A stretch of DNA of 64,000 nt from UBA1141 sp963665155 (GTDB lineage: Bacteria; Chloroflexota; Dehalococcoidia; Lucifugimonadales; UBA3495): NCBI GenBank assembly GCA_963665155.2, contig CAXXFI010000002.1:1550001-1614000 (forward strand), read 5' to 3'. A program made the position numbers and the translations under genes. The notes under the pieces were generated by a model, which had not been told where the DNA came from, ran no database searches, and saw only the letters and a program-made list of their open reading frames with translations. How positions within the stretch are numbered: position 1 is the stretch's first letter; every line of letters begins with the position of its first letter. Below are positions 36,015-44,909 of the stretch, in pieces.

Positions 36015-37328
36015 CTAGTAAACAAAAGACCGGAGCCGGGATGCTCCCTGTTGGCTAATGAGCCCGCAAACCACGTGGGACCCCAAATCCTGGGGTACTT
36101 TGAGTGCTTCCAAGGTCTCGGCATTGCCCGCCACCACCCGCTGCGCTCCGGAAACCGACCACTTGGTGTCTTGCCCGCCCACATAAACAATGGCGTCTAC
36201 CTCCGGGTAGTTGAACAGTAGGGCCGACTCGGCCCGGCGGTCCCAGGACATGTCCGAAACCTGGACTGCGGTCCGCATACCCAGTTGCTCGCACAATAGG
36301 GCGGTCAAGGCCATGTCGGCATGGGGAGCGCCTCCTCCGTACTTGGTCAAAACGACGCCGTCGGCGCCCAGGTTCCACTTGGCCAGTTCCGCTGCCATCA
36401 TACAGTTCCGCTCCCTCTGTTGGTTGTCCGAGGCGGCCATGGTGGCGATGGTCCCAACAAGGTTTATCCGCCCTTCTTCGTGCCAACGGTAGAGTTCCGT
36501 GATGATGGGATGGTTCTGGTAGAAATAGGTCTCCACGCCCATACCCTGGAAACCGGTGGTTATTGCGCCGTCCAGCCATTCGTTGGGATGCAGCGGGGTG
36601 GGCACCATTCCGGCGGTGTTGTCGCCGTAAAAAATCTGTTCTCCGACCTCGGCCACCCGTTGGCGGGAATGGACCTGTCCGATGTAGGCGAATCGTGGCG
36701 CATTTTTGTCGCCCTCTTGTCGGGACGGGCCCGCCGTTTCCAGTACCTGAGTCTCGTCAGGAGCTAGGTCAACAGAGGCTTGGGCCAAAAACACCGCAGC
36801 CTTGACCGAGGCCAAGCGCAGAGCGTTAAGGGCCACACGGCGTTCCAAGCCGGGAACGGTATGTGGGACAACAACCAGATGGTGGAGAGGAGAATAGGGA
36901 GACTCAGCGGCAGCGGGACCGCTCATATCCACTATCTTTCCTCGGGTCAGTGGCGCGGCTTCGTCCAATACAGTGACGGCCGCCCCTTTGAGGACATGGG
37001 TTGTGCCGCGGCCCGCCATCGCCATCGGACCCAGTATGCCTGGAAAGTTTGATGTTAGTGAGTTTGATGTTAGTAAGTTTGATGCTATTTCAGGGGGCGA
37101 GTCCCAGTTTGACGATTTGGCGCGAGGCTCGAGAATATCGAATATGATGCCGATGCGGCAATCCTCGCCGGGTGACACGATTTCCAATCCGACGCTGGCC
37201 AGCCGGGAGTCTTCCAAGAGGTGCTGGCGCAGCCCTTCTTCGTCGACCACCAGGTTGCGGTCCACCAACTCTGTGGCATCGCCAAATTGCATGGATCGTA
37301 TTGGATGTATAGCCAACGTTAGTTGCAA
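36015..37328 (-). CDS. grdE: Reductase component B proprotein (GrdE-like)
   Basis: 437 residues from TTG 37328 (GAGG 6 nt before). The N-terminus (LAIHPIRSMQFGDATELVD, then an acidic EEGLRQHLLEDSRL helix) and AGRGTTHVLKGAAVTVLDEA are characteristic of GrdE. The middle has VGEQIFYGDNTAGMVPTPLH, PNEWLDGA, and FYQNHPIITELYRWHEEG; the end has GVVLTKYGGGAPHADMALTA. Classical GrdE is cleaved at a Cys that becomes a pyruvoyl group. I see no Cys between WLDGA and QNHPII (about 251-274), and the only nearby Cys is C309. A micro-repeat encodes LLTSNSLTSNF near residue 85. It lies 40 bp after ligB and 170 bp before grdB. Confidence 0.85.
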   Translation of the reverse strand: MQLTLAIHPIRSMQFGDATELVDRNLVVDEEGLRQHLLEDSRLASVGLEIVSPGEDCRIGIIFDILEPRAKSSNWDSPPEIASNLLTSNSLTSNFPGILGPMAMAGRGTTHVLKGAAVTVLDEAAPLTRGKIVDMSGPAAAESPYSPLHHLVVVPHTVPGLERRVALNALRLASVKAAVFLAQASVDLAPDETQVLETAGPSRQEGDKNAPRFAYIGQVHSRQRVAEVGEQIFYGDNTAGMVPTPLHPNEWLDGAITTGFQGMGVETYFYQNHPIITELYRWHEEGRINLVGTIATMAASDNQQRERNCMMAAELAKWNLGADGVVLTKYGGGAPHADMALTALLCEQLGMRTAVQVSDMSWDRRAESALLFNYPEVDAIVYVGGQDTKWSVSGAQRVVAGNAETLEALKVPQDLGSHVVCGLISQQGASRLRSFVY

Positions 37329-37368
37329 GTGATGCCTCTATTCGTTAGAGATTATGACGCAATTGCGC

Positions 37369-38419
37369 CTACTGCCAACGGGCAAAGCCCCAGCCACCTC
37401 CGGTTCCCGCCGGAGAGCGGTACACCGGCACGTAGTCCACGACTTCCATGTCCAAACGCTCCAAGGCCCCGGCAGCGGTAACCCAGTTTAGTATCTCAGA
37501 ATTGCCCGAATTTAGCCGGTGACGAGGCAGGGAAGACAGCGTTGCGGAATCCTTGTTCTTCATGCCGGTTAGGGCCATCCAGTCCACTTCTTCGTCAACG
37601 GTAAAGTGGCTCAATCCGCCTGTGGCAACTATCGCCACCCGTTTGTCCGACTCCCAGGCCTCGATGGCCTTGGCGATGGCCCGGCCCAAGTCGTAACAGC
37701 GCTTGGGGGTCGGCTGGTTCGGCGGATAGAAGGTGTTTTGCATGACCGGCACTATCGGTATGATCTTGTTGTTCATCAGCCGCTTGACCACATAAGCGTA
37801 AGCGTGGGGCATTCCCTGGCGGTGTTTTTCGGTGACGATGTTGGAATTGATGTAACCGCTGGGGCCCACCGAACCGCTGTATTCTTCTTTCAAGTAGCGG
37901 CATTGGGCCATGTCGAAGTCGGCTTCCAAGAGTCGCTCAATTAGATGCAGCGCCAACTTGGAGTCCACCGGCACGTCCATCTCCACGTCTCCGTAACCCC
38001 ACCCCGAAGCCCCCAGGATAGAGTTGGCGGGAGCGTCATGTCCTCTGGGTATTAGCCGCATCGTGTCGCCCCCAATAAATGGCGAAGAGGGGCATGTTGT
38101 CGTCGAAGAATAACTTTTCTTGGTCGTCGCTGATTATGACCACCACATCGGGGTTGGCCTCGGCCAGTGATTCTTCCAGGGTCTTGATGGCCGTCTGGCA
38201 AGCCGCGTACTGGCCATTGAAAGTATCTTGGTTCACCTTCGTCACTATGGAAGAGTCGGCTTGACCCAACAGGGCTTCGTAGCTGACTACCTCCCCGCCG
38301 GGCACAGCGGTCAGCATGGAGTTTCCCTTGTCCCGCTCGGCGAACAAGGGCCACATATCCGGTTTCAAGCTCAGCATCGGGCTGTGGGCCGAAGCTAGGC
38401 CCAGCACTATTTTCGCCAT
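37369..38419 (-). pseudogene. LigB-type extradiol dioxygenase, single frameshift
   Basis: The first frame starts at ATG 38419 (AAGGAG before): KIVLGLASAHSPMLSLKPD, with His12 at the position of a metal ligand in LigB. It reads to FAIYWGRHDAAN. The second frame takes over with GDTMRLIPRGHDAPANSI and continues to TAG 37369, including NTFYPPNQPTPKR and VATGGLSHFTVDEEVDWM, whose His would be the catalytic one. Removing one base from the five-C run near 38070 (plus strand) joins them into about 349 residues. The family opens catechol-type rings with Fe(II) and O2. A homopolymer error is quite possible, so the gene may be functional. It is the first gene of the ligB-grdE-grdB set. Confidence 0.8.
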
Positions 38420-38835
38420 GAACTCTCCTTAGCTAAGGCCGAAGCTAAGGCCGAAGCTAAGGCCGACCGTGATGAACTCGGCCCCTTCGGGAATTGGCCT
38501 TAATCGTCTACATTTTGGGGCCAGTGTTGAGAATTATCAACCCCGTTCCTTATCAGTGCCGGCCATCAGCTACGGACGTGGCTCATTCCTGCGAAGGCCG
38601 TAATCGAGAGAACGGCGCAACCCCGACAGTTCCTGAATACCGGCAGGCGCAGTTGCGATGGTCTTGGTTTTCGGGGACCATCTTTGAACTAGAAATGTTT
38701 GAACAAGGCGAAACCCGCTGCTATACTCGTGCCACCCTACTAACTCGTTGTTCGGATCAACCTGCGGTCCAGGACACTCTGGTAAGCTTTGACCGCCGGT
38801 TGATACCAAGATTCGTACGTCTGCAGAACCGCTTA
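38420..38835. other. Divergent promoter region with 12-bp tandem repeat
   Basis: Separates ligB-grdE-grdB from grdC-grdA. Three copies of AGCTAAGGCCGA stand at 38432-38467, directly upstream of the ligB ribosome site. The grdC frame is open back to 38494, but that stretch lacks GrdC homology. Promoters for both arms should lie here. No clear operator seen beyond the repeat. Confidence 0.6.
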
Positions 38836-40311
38836 ATGATTAATTCCACCAAACAGCCGGTTATTCTTGGCGTTCGTTATTTCTTGGCCCACACGCCCGG
38901 ATTGGTTCGCCACGGGTCAAAGCCCTCCAGGGACCTGATGGCGAACCCGGGGCTGCTTCCCTCACTTACCTCTCATCTGCGCAGCTTTCAAGACGCATTG
39001 GCTTATCCGCCCCATCGGGCATTCTTGGGCGCTGTTTACCCCGATGACCTGGAGCATCTGCCGAAACCGTGGTACCAGGTGACGGGCCAAGATTCCAGGT
39101 GGAGCCCCCACGGCGAGATAATGCCCGAGGAAGAATTCTACGCTCTGTTAAAAATAGCCGACGATTTCGACTTGCTCTGGTTGGAGGAAGAGTTTACCAG
39201 AGAAGCCGCTGTGGCATTGGCGGATCATCCTTTAATCTCCGATTCGGACGTTAAAAAGCTAGGCGCCGGTATTGCGTTGTCGGCAATCGAATCTCAGTTG
39301 AAAGATTCTGCGTCGGCGCTTCCGCTGTATCTGCGGGACGGACGTCTTGTTGGCTGCGTCAACCGCGCTCACCAACAGGATGCGACCCTTACGCCCGACG
39401 TGCTCCTGGAAAACCTGGCTTGCAAAGCCAGCGCCGCCATGGCCTTTCGTACCCTGCTTTCCCCGTCTCTGGTTTCCCAAAACAGCTCGGGTCCCGAAAA
39501 CTCCGCAAATTGCATCGACTACGTTATCAACAGCGGAGAGGAAGCTGTGGGGGAGCGCTATCAGCGGGGCGGCGGCAACCTGGGCAAAGCGGTGGCCGAG
39601 ATGTGCGGATGCGTCAATGCCACGGGGGCTGACGTTAAGGCGTTTTGCTGCGGCCCTGTCCATGCCTTGGTAATGGCTGGGGCGTTGGTGAACGCTGGCG
39701 TGTACAAGAAGGTTGCCGTGGTGGCCGGGTGCTCATTGGCCAAGCTGGGTATGAAATACGAAGGACACCTGGGCCTTGACCAGCCGGTGCTGGAAGACGT
39801 CTTGGCCGGGATGGCGATCTTGGTGGGTGAGGACGATGGAGTCTCGCCCAGGCTGAAGTTGGATTCCGTGGGGCGTCACAGCGTCGGCGCAGGTTCATCC
39901 CAGCAGGCCATTTTTCGGTGTCTGGTGTCGGAGCCCTTGGAGCGTTTGGGCCTCCGGTATCAGGACGTGGACAAATACGCTACCGAGTTGCACAACCCCG
40001 AGTTGACGGAACCGTCGGGCAGCGGCAACGTGCCCCTGCTCAATTACCGGCTAATCGCAGGTATGGCAACTCTGGAAGAGCAGATTAGCAAAGCCGACAT
40101 TCCCGATTTCGTGCAACGGCACGGGATGCCCGGTTTCTCGCCAACCCAAGGCCACATTGCCTCGGCCGTGCCGTTTCTGGGTCATGCCTGGGACCGGCTT
40201 GTTGCGGGAGAAATGCAGCGGTCCTTGTTCCTAGCAAAAGGGAGTCTGTTCTTGGGGCGGATGACCCAGCTTTCCGACGGAATGTCCTTTATACTGGAAC
40301 GAAATAACTAG
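38836..40311 (+). CDS. grdC: Reductase component C, beta subunit (GrdC-like thiolase-fold protein)
   Basis: 491 residues from ATG 38836, chosen because GrdC homology begins just after (VILGVRYFLAHTPGLVRHGS). Further blocks: FLGAVYPDDLEHLPKPWYQV, GEIMPEEEFYALLKIADDFD, a thiolase-like nucleophile region KAFCCGPVHALVMAGALVNA, and the C-terminus HGMPGFSPTQGHIASAVPF then KGSLFLGRMTQLSDG. In clostridia GrdC works with GrdD to release acetyl phosphate from the carboxymethyl-seleno intermediate. No grdD follows here. It lies 65 bp upstream of grdA. Confidence 0.85.
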   Translation: MINSTKQPVILGVRYFLAHTPGLVRHGSKPSRDLMANPGLLPSLTSHLRSFQDALAYPPHRAFLGAVYPDDLEHLPKPWYQVTGQDSRWSPHGEIMPEEEFYALLKIADDFDLLWLEEEFTREAAVALADHPLISDSDVKKLGAGIALSAIESQLKDSASALPLYLRDGRLVGCVNRAHQQDATLTPDVLLENLACKASAAMAFRTLLSPSLVSQNSSGPENSANCIDYVINSGEEAVGERYQRGGGNLGKAVAEMCGCVNATGADVKAFCCGPVHALVMAGALVNAGVYKKVAVVAGCSLAKLGMKYEGHLGLDQPVLEDVLAGMAILVGEDDGVSPRLKLDSVGRHSVGAGSSQQAIFRCLVSEPLERLGLRYQDVDKYATELHNPELTEPSGSGNVPLLNYRLIAGMATLEEQISKADIPDFVQRHGMPGFSPTQGHIASAVPFLGHAWDRLVAGEMQRSLFLAKGSLFLGRMTQLSDGMSFILERNN

Positions 40312-40376
40312 CCTCGGTCCTGGCCTTGGTCTATGATCCGGCAGCCTTGGGCAATTAATTGGGAGAGGTATCTTAC

Positions 40377-40838
40377 ATGGACCTGAGAAACAAGAAAATA
40401 ATCGCCTTGGGGGAACGGGACGGAGTCCAGGGCAGCGCAATTGCCCGGTGTGCTGAAAGCGCAGGGGCGGAGGTCGTCCTGGAGGTCACTCACTGCTTCG
40501 TTTGAACCTCAGCAGGCGCCCTTGACCTGGACGGTCAAGAAGAAATCAAGCAGGTGGCAGATAGGCTTGGCACCCAGGATATGGTGGTGCTGCTGGGCAC
40601 GCCCAACGCCGAGAGTAGTCGCCTCTACGGCCTGACGGTAACCGAAGGCGACCCAGCTTGGGCCGGAGTTCTGGCCGGGGTGCGTTTGGACCTTCCCGTG
40701 TACCACATTTCTGAGCCGGAAATTAAGGCGCAGGTCGAACCTGCTCTGTACCAAGAGCAAGTCGGCCTGGCGGAGTTGGTGCTGGAAACCGAGGAAATTT
40801 TCCAGGCCTTGGACAAAGTCCGGCAGGGTAGTAACTAA
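40377..40838 (+). CDS. grdA: Glycine reductase complex selenoprotein A
   Basis: A 153-residue GrdA with selenocysteine encoded by TGA 40503-40505 (residue 43). N-terminus MDLRNKKIIALGERDGVQGS, then VTHCFV-U-TSAGALDLDGQ, which matches the CFV-U-TAAGAMDLE signature of GrdA. The C-terminus has VVLLGTPNAESSRLYGLTVT and GDPAWAGVLAGVRLDLPVYH. GrdA carries the carboxymethyl-selenoether between components B and C and is reduced by thioredoxin. The ATG follows GGGAGAGGTATCTTAC. The position and surrounding residues make Sec decoding almost certain. The organism must therefore have selA, selB, selC and selD elsewhere. Confidence 0.95.
40506..40539 (+). promoter_or_regulatory. Candidate bacterial SECIS hairpin, grdA
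   Basis: Fifteen nt after the UGA, CTTGACC (40521-40527) pairs perfectly with GGTCAAG (40533-40539) around loop TGGAC. The G-containing 5-nt loop and location fit an SelB-binding element. Confidence 0.65.
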
Positions 40839-41671
40839 GCTCCAACCGCAGCGTTCATTCCGTTGCTAACTCCATAGGGATGGTACTTGACCCGACTACA
40901 ACGCGGCCACCCGATTCTTGTGGCTCAGTAACTCCATGCGGAACGAGCATAAAGGGGGAGACGAAGCCCGATGGGTCGCGGGAGAAATACTCTCCAGCAG
41001 GCGGTCCAAATGGACCTTCCTGTCCGCCATATCGAGAAACGATTAGCGACAAAGTTAACTGTGGTATGGCCACACGGGCAACACTGATTGTCTTGTCCCA
41101 GCGATGGCTGCCGCATGCTTCATCCTGGTCTTTGCCGATAGGAGCCAGACGAATGGAGCAAGATCCACCATCCCTGGCAGCAGCGCCAGACGCAAGTGCC
41201 CAACTAGCCACATGGCTCGTCGTTGCCGCATTCAGGCAAGAAGGATTTGATTATTCCGATAAATGGTATAGTCACTAATAGTGATAGGATCGCAAGGAGG
41301 AGTGGCTAGATAGGTCTGTTCAGTCCCATCTGGACGACTAAACGTCGAAGGTGCGTCACTGCCCGGACATCCTAAATATTGACATATGGAGAATCCGAAC
41401 TTCGGTCCAAACGAACAGAATGTCGTCAGTTGCAGAGGGCGAAAGGAACAAGAGTGTTCTCGAACCCAGAGGTACCCTTTAGCGAACCGGCCAGCGCCAG
41501 CAGAATTGGCACTGTTATATCGTCAACGCTGATAAGTGGTGGTGGTCGTGTCTTCTTTGATATTAGCATTCTTTACGGAAGGAAATGGTGATCCGCTGTC
41601 GCTGCAGCATGCGAATCAAGAGGACGTTGAAAATTCACCCGAGGAGTCATCAAAACTATGAAACAATAGTG
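40839..41671. other. Stretch without recognisable gene
   Basis: About 830 bp downstream of grdA. Overlapping frames of 118 codons (minus, 40855-41211) and 132 codons (plus, 40880-41278) exist, but neither shows a known motif or a convincing ribosome site. It may be decayed coding sequence. Confidence 0.4.
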
Positions 41672-42165
41672 TTACGTGGGAAGCACAACATCCGACTGGT
41701 CCTGTTTCACCGTAACCCAGGCCCCGTCGTCCAGGGTAACGTGGAACCCGCGGGCCAATTCATCTGGGTAGTCCATGTTGTCTGGTGGAATCGGGCTCGG
41801 CGACGTCCAGCGATAATCCTGATCTTTGTCCCCGGGGTGAAGGTCTGGCACATTCGCCGCCTCGACAAACGTATGAAGGTTTCTGGCGTAGTTGCGCGAT
41901 TACCGACGTTCGCGATTACCAAGGTCAATGTAACATTGGCGGCTCCTCCACCATCGGAGTAAGGGAAGACTCCGACTGCGTAAAGCACCCCAACTGCCAC
42001 GGCGATTCCGATTGGATATACTGTAATATGATTGCTGGGGTCCCGAATGTCCCGAGCTGGCCACCGGGTTATAGATTCAGCGCAATCTAACTGGGAGTTT
42101 AGTTGTCGACGTGAATCGCAGAGGAATAATTGCGGACACGTTGTCAGGGTGAGCCTACAATTCAA
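41672..42165 (-). pseudogene. Broken small membrane protein gene, unknown family
   Basis: One frame encodes a hydrophobic segment (ITVYPIGIAVAVGVLYAVGV) and a strand ANVTLTLVIANVGN, and breaks near 41905-41925. There a GGTAATCGCG duplication is seen. A second frame carries NYARNLHTFVEAANVPDLHP, DYPDELARGFHVTLDDGAWV and TVKQDQSDVVLPT, to TAA 41672-41674. The second frame reads like real protein but has TAA directly upstream, so at least one lesion separates the parts. No family recognised; it looks like a membrane-anchored extracytoplasmic domain. Confidence 0.5.
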
Positions 42166-42197
42166 CTGGAATCACCGAAACGCGAGAATAAACTGCT

Positions 42198-43763
42198 ATG
42201 AAATACGACGTAATCATCGTGGGTGCTGGGTCTGCTGGCTGCGTGCTGGCCGCCATGCTCTCCCAAAACCCGGACCGGTCGGTCCTGCTCTTGGAGTCCG
42301 GGCCCGACTACCCGGACATGGAATTAATGCCGGCGGAAATCAAGCACGATCTAAACCAGAGGGCCTCCGAAGCCGGCGGGGCCCACAATTGGTCTTTTCA
42401 CGGGAGCCCAAACCAAAGGGCGGGCCGGGACGCTCCGGTGGCCAGGGGCAAGGTGCTGGGCGGCACCAGCGCCATAAATCACCAGATATTCCTCCGGGGC
42501 CTGCCCGAGGATTTCGACCACTGGGCCTCTTTGGGGAACGACCAATGGTCCTACACCCAGGTGCTGCCCTACTTCCGGAGACTGGAGACCGATCTGGACT
42601 TCGCCGGGGATTTCCACGGGACGTCCGGTCCAATCACGGTGGGCCGACACCGCCGGGAGTCTTGGTTGCCGCTCCACGAAGTCTTTTACCGCGCCTGCTT
42701 GGCGGCCGGATACCCGGAGGACGCGGACATGAACGACCCGGAAGGCCAGGGTGTCGGCTCGGTTCCGCTGAATTACCATCAATCCGTCCGGATTAGCACC
42801 GCCATCGGCTATATCAATCCCAGCCGGCACCGTCTAAATCTTACTGTAAGACCAAACGTATCGGTGCGCAGGGTGCTATTCCAAGGTAAACGGGCCGTTG
42901 GAGTCGAGGCCGAAAGCGGCGGCGAAACCTTCCAGCTTTCTTCAGACTTGGTCATCCTTAGCGCCGGGGCCATCGCCTCTCCTCAGCTTCTGATGCTTTC
43001 CGGCATCGGTCCCAAGGAAGACTTGGAGGGCGTGCAAGTCACGTTGGTTCACGATTCGCCCGGCGTTGGCCGCAACATGAAGAACCATCCCGCGGTATCG
43101 CTCCGTTTCCGCCCTGTCGATGGGTACGCGCTGGAGGAAGATTCTCCCAGGAACCAAGCCGGGCTACGGTTCACTGCCAGCGGGTCGGAGTTCCGAAACG
43201 ACATACAGGTCCAGCCGTTGACCTCCGGGCCAGCGGGTCATGTGGCCGAAGAGATCCGCGTCGGTTGCCGCTTGGAGTATCCGTTGGGCGCTGGCCGCCT
43301 GAGTCTGGCGGCGTCGGACCCCAAGGTCCAACCGGTGTTAGACTACCGGTTTCTGGAAGAACCGCGTGACCGGCAGCGACTCCGGGACGCCATCCGGGAG
43401 ACCGTTCGGCTATTTGAGGACGAGGGTTTTAAAACGGTGATTCATAGCCGTATCACGCCATCGGCGGAAGAGGTGGCCTCCGATGACCTGCTGGACCGCT
43501 GGACCGACGCCAACCTGACCATTGCCGGGCACACCTGCGGCACCGCCAAGATGGGCCCGGAATCCGACCCGGAAGCAGTGGTCGACCAGCGCTGCCGGGT
43601 CTACGGGGTTGAAGGCTTGGCGGTGATTGACGCCTCGGTAATGCCCGATATCCCCCGGGCCAACACCAACGCCACCACCATCATGATCGCCGAGAGAGCG
43701 GCCGACTTTTTCAGCCGACTTTTTCATGGAGAGTCCCTGACTACCGGACCGGCGGCCACATGA
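42198..43763 (+). CDS. GMC family FAD-dependent oxidoreductase
   Basis: 521 residues. FAD site VIIVGAGSAGCVLAAMLSQN, signature ARGKVLGGTSAINHQIFLRG, second signature LSAGAIASPQLLMLSGIGP. The active-site His is in IAGHTCGTAKMGP and the Asn in RANTNATTIMIAER. In the paralogues the His motif is followed by a SGTCKMG sequence, so here the loop has GTAKMG instead, a small active-site difference. Its last 23 bases overlap the 3' end of the convergent SMP-30 gene. The alcohol substrate is unknown. Confidence 0.92.
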   Translation: MKYDVIIVGAGSAGCVLAAMLSQNPDRSVLLLESGPDYPDMELMPAEIKHDLNQRASEAGGAHNWSFHGSPNQRAGRDAPVARGKVLGGTSAINHQIFLRGLPEDFDHWASLGNDQWSYTQVLPYFRRLETDLDFAGDFHGTSGPITVGRHRRESWLPLHEVFYRACLAAGYPEDADMNDPEGQGVGSVPLNYHQSVRISTAIGYINPSRHRLNLTVRPNVSVRRVLFQGKRAVGVEAESGGETFQLSSDLVILSAGAIASPQLLMLSGIGPKEDLEGVQVTLVHDSPGVGRNMKNHPAVSLRFRPVDGYALEEDSPRNQAGLRFTASGSEFRNDIQVQPLTSGPAGHVAEEIRVGCRLEYPLGAGRLSLAASDPKVQPVLDYRFLEEPRDRQRLRDAIRETVRLFEDEGFKTVIHSRITPSAEEVASDDLLDRWTDANLTIAGHTCGTAKMGPESDPEAVVDQRCRVYGVEGLAVIDASVMPDIPRANTNATTIMIAERAADFFSRLFHGESLTTGPAAT

Positions 43764-44658
43764 TCCAACCCTTACGCCCGGTGTTGCGGACCCGGAAGAG
43801 GTGGCCTCCCAGGGTCGTAACGTAAAGGGTCCTCTGGTCGGCGTCGCCGAAACAACAGTTGGTAGGCATATCCACGCCCACCGGCATGGGATGGGTGGAA
43901 AGCACGCGTCCCTGGGGAGTCCAGACGTAAATCATCGGACCAGGGCCGCTGACCCAGGAGCCAGCGGTGCCCACTATGTTGCCCTCGGAGTCCAAGCACA
44001 TCCCGTCAATTCCTCTTTGCGGGCCCCGGTGGTCGTTGCCGAAATGATGCAAAACTACGTACTGCCCCAAGGAACCGTCATCGTTGATTGGGTAAGACCG
44101 CAACTCCCGCAACCCACCCAGCTCGGCATCGGTCTGAATCATGTAGAGGGTCTTGTCGTCGGGAGAAATCAGCAGGCCGTTAATACCGGTGGTGTCGAAG
44201 GTCATGCGCTTGCAGACCCAGCTTTGGTCGGCTTGTGGGTCGGCCCGCAGGATGTCGCGTTCCTCTATGTCCGGGCTTTCGCTGGGGTCAATGTTGATGG
44301 CGTTCCAGGGGTTGCTGAACCAGATGCGCCCTTGCCGGTCAACGGCCAGGTCGTTGGGGGTATTGATGCGCACGCCGTCCAGATTGTCGACGATGGTCGT
44401 GGTGGAGCCGTCCCTCTCGAATCGCACGATGGCGCGACCGCCCGAGCAGGCGCCGTACAGGTTACCGTTCACATCGAAAGCCAACCCGTTAGTGTGATTG
44501 GTGCTCTCCCGGTAAACATCGCACTCTCCGGACTCCGGGCTGTAGCTCATGATGCGGCTGGCCGGAATGTGGGTGAAGAGTAGGTTCTTGCCGTCCCAGG
44601 CGGGGCCCTCGGTCAAGCGGCTAAAAGGTCCAGCGACCAATTCCCATTCCCAGTCCAT
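43741..44658 (-). CDS. SMP-30/gluconolactonase-like protein
   Basis: 305 residues from ATG 44658, which follows GGAGGCCAAC. A six-bladed beta-propeller with the SMP-30 blocks: LTEGPAWDGKNLLFTHIPAS (Glu metal ligand), HTNGLAFDVNGNLYGAC, RINTPNDLAVDRQGRIWFSN (Asn and Asp ligands), and GIDGMCLDSEGNIVGTAGSW (Asp). Such enzymes hydrolyse sugar or other lactones with Ca2+ or Zn2+. It is convergent with, and overlapping, a GMC oxidoreductase gene whose product could be a lactone. A functional link is inference. Confidence 0.88.
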   Translation of the reverse strand: MDWEWELVAGPFSRLTEGPAWDGKNLLFTHIPASRIMSYSPESGECDVYRESTNHTNGLAFDVNGNLYGACSGGRAIVRFERDGSTTTIVDNLDGVRINTPNDLAVDRQGRIWFSNPWNAINIDPSESPDIEERDILRADPQADQSWVCKRMTFDTTGINGLLISPDDKTLYMIQTDAELGGLRELRSYPINDDGSLGQYVVLHHFGNDHRGPQRGIDGMCLDSEGNIVGTAGSWVSGPGPMIYVWTPQGRVLSTHPMPVGVDMPTNCCFGDADQRTLYVTTLGGHLFRVRNTGRKGWIMWPPVR

Positions 44659-44909
44659 GTTGGCCTCCATTTGTGTTGAATTTGGCGCTTGCAAGCGGTC
44701 TGGCGATTGCCCTCAATACACTGTGGCCGTGCACTGTGGCCGTGACGATGCGGGCTACATTCTAGTTTAGAACTACTCAAACGACAAGGCGCTGGATGCA
44801 AACGAGGCGCGTCGGGGCGGGAAGCGGGCTGGACCCAGACGCACACACTTGGTCCATGGAGTAAAATAAGCGGCCTATCCTGGGTTCATAATCTCAAGGA
44901 GATGAGAGC

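Noticed and set aside
38494..38835. 114-codon in-frame N-terminal extension of grdC
   Set aside because: No GrdC homology, poor start context and low coding character; GrdC homology starts right after ATG 38836.
40880..41278. 132-codon plus-strand frame downstream of grdA considered as grdD or another partner
   Set aside because: It has none of the PlsX-like features of GrdD, is far too short, and overlaps an equally long minus-strand frame.
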